A stretch of DNA of 64,000 nt, from contig JAJZUT010000007.1 of NCBI GenBank assembly GCA_021847105.1, positions 124,001 to 188,000 on the forward strand, read 5' to 3'. A program made the translations under genes and the position numbers. Numbering within the stretch: the stretch's first letter is position 1; each line of letters begins with the position of its first letter. This document shows positions 62,781 to 64,000 of this stretch, in pieces. The stretch is from Pseudomonadota bacterium (GTDB taxonomy: Bacteria; Pseudomonadota; Gammaproteobacteria; Steroidobacterales; Steroidobacteraceae). Under the pieces are notes generated by a model that saw only the letters and a program-made list of their open reading frames with translations, was not told the DNA's origin and did not search any database.

Positions 62781-64000
62781 CTACGAACCGAAATTCGCCG
62801 TCACCGTCAACCCGACGAACAACGGAGCCTGATACTGCGCAAGCTGGTAGTCCGACGCCGGCGCCTTCTCCGTCTGCACATAGCCGTACAGAATACTCTT
62901 GTTATCCAGCAGATTATCTGCGTGCAACTCGACCTTGACGTCATGCAGCAGAGTGTTCAGTCGCCACGTATAGGCAACATTCGCGTCAACTGTAGTGTAC
63001 GCCGAGAGCCGCGTGCTGCTCGTGGAGCCCGTGTTGTACGCAAGATACTGCGAGCCAACCAGGTGCGCCGCAACACTGCCATACCACGGCCCGTGGTCAT
63101 AATCCAAGGCAAGAGTACCCGTATCCTCCGGCACATCCGGGCGCCACTGTCCCGCCTTCACCGAACCGTTCGGGCCGCTGAAGCTGTTGGTGTACTTGGC
63201 ATCCGTATAGCCGAAATTCGCCTGCAGCAGAAGGTGTCTCGGAAGCGGCAACTGCCCGCCAACGGTAAAGCCCTTATACTCGGCCGTACCCGAGTTGTAG
63301 AGAACCGTGATGCCGGTCAGATCGTTGTAATTGGAGCTGAATATGTTCTGAAACCGTCGATCGAATACCGCAACGGACGCCTCGCCGTATTGACTCTTGT
63401 AGCTCAGGCCCGCATCGATGCTATCGACGTATTCCGGCTGCACCGTCACAGGCGCTGGAACCTGACTGCTGCCGATGACCGAATACAGCGCACTGATATT
63501 CGGCGTCTTGTAAGTACGCCCGTAGATCGCGTGCGCGTTCAGGTGCCGCGTAATGCCGTATTCGATACCGAGTGAAGGCTCATTAAATACGTACTGCTCA
63601 TGGACTTCGCCGGGGAAATCGTAGTAGTACCCCGCATCGTCGTTCGAATACATCGGCACGTAGTTATATTTGTCGCCCGGATGGATGTGCAGCCTACCGC
63701 CGAGCAACGAAATGTCATCCTGAATGAAACCATCGTATTGATTGCGCCCGTCATGCTCGAGCCACGCCATGTTGTAGCCATCGACCATCGGCACCGGCGC
63801 TTTGCCGAACCATGCCTCCTGCGACAACTCACTGGCGAACATCGCGTCCGCACCAATCGTAACGGTATTGTTTGGGAACAGGAGCACAAGCCGCGCCAAA
63901 GCGCCGGAATTCGAGTAATTATCGACGTAACGCTGATACTGCGTCGCTGCCGCTGCCGAGCCGAACATCTGCTCGGCTACCGAGCAGTTGAACAGGTTCG
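62781..64000 (-). CDS. TonB-dependent receptor, 5' part outside the window
   Basis: The last 406 residues of a TonB-dependent receptor; the frame is open through the window edge, so the gene begins beyond 64000. Beta-barrel strands are clear (DGFIQDDISLLGGRLHIHPG, GIEYGITRHLNAHAIYGRTYK, VELHADNLLDNKSI) and the C-terminus is TANFGS. It probably shares an operon with the phosphoesterase lipoprotein that follows. Confidence 0.9.
   Translation of the reverse strand, partial: NLFNCSVAEQMFGSAAAATQYQRYVDNYSNSGALARLVLLFPNNTVTIGADAMFASELSQEAWFGKAPVPMVDGYNMAWLEHDGRNQYDGFIQDDISLLGGRLHIHPGDKYNYVPMYSNDDAGYYYDFPGEVHEQYVFNEPSLGIEYGITRHLNAHAIYGRTYKTPNISALYSVIGSSQVPAPVTVQPEYVDSIDAGLSYKSQYGEASVAVFDRRFQNIFSSNYNDLTGITVLYNSGTAEYKGFTVGGQLPLPRHLLLQANFGYTDAKYTNSFSGPNGSVKAGQWRPDVPEDTGTLALDYDHGPWYGSVAAHLVGSQYLAYNTGSTSSTRLSAYTTVDANVAYTWRLNTLLHDVKVELHADNLLDNKSILYGYVQTEKAPASDYQLAQYQAPLFVGLTVTANFGS

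Overview
The window is high-GC bacterial DNA with the gene orders of a gammaproteobacterium: ffh-rpsP-rimM-trmD-rplS, rnr-rlmB-rpsF-rpsR-rplI-dnaB-alr, kbl-tdh and nadA-nadB. Two TonB-dependent receptors, lipoproteins and two TolC-type proteins show a Gram-negative envelope. An Fnr-type oxygen sensor and several metal-efflux systems suggest a free-living bacterium that meets changing oxygen and toxic metals. I cannot name the genus from sequence alone.

Region 1 (1-7.2 kb) is a catabolic and uptake cluster. A TonB-dependent receptor and a secreted tannase/feruloyl-esterase-like enzyme are transcribed together. Beside them lie a Tat-type DUF3237 protein with an MFS transporter, and a divergent MarR-type regulator. 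The likely scheme is outer-membrane capture, periplasmic ester hydrolysis and inner-membrane import of an aromatic compound. Region 2 (7.2-29.4 kb) is core genome: NAD synthesis (nadA, nadB), an Fnr regulator with an FNR-like box touching its start codon, threonine breakdown (kbl, tdh), SppA, the SRP/ribosomal operon, a CorC-like membrane protein, radA, a PP2C phosphatase with an FHA protein, and the rnr-to-alr operon. It ends at a tRNA-Leu(CAG) gene with its own promoter.

Region 3 (29.4-38.5 kb) is an accessory island beginning at the 3' end of tRNA-Leu. A 192-bp segment covering the tRNA 3' end and its downstream DNA is repeated about 6.2 kb away with five mismatches. Between the copies lie a complete RIT (recombinase-in-trio) element, with three overlapping tyrosine recombinases and 33-bp terminal inverted repeats, and two toxin-antitoxin modules (HigBA and RES/Xre). 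Beyond the second copy come another HigBA-type module, a broken MNT/HEPN pair, a VapC remnant and a PadR/membrane-protein pair with a 33-bp operator.

Region 4 (38.8-58.3 kb) is a resistance block. It holds a P1B-type ATPase lacking the CPC motif with an RcnR-like regulator, a CusBAC-type RND copper/silver exporter behind a MerR-family-type promoter (with a possible 50-aa leader ORF), an arsR / acr3-arsC arsenic locus, and an OMF-HlyD-ABC-permease-permease exporter of the YbhGFSR type. Region 5 (58.5-64 kb) holds a YciA-like thioesterase, an AlaX-type editing protein, a large lipoprotein with YncE-like and phosphoesterase domains, and a second TonB-dependent receptor cut by the window edge.

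The observations most worth following are the tRNA-Leu repeat with the RIT element, the MerR-type promoter plus leader ORF before cusB, the unusual P1B ATPase/RcnR pair, and several regulator or toxin promoters that sit 6-8 nt from the start codon and so predict leaderless mRNAs.
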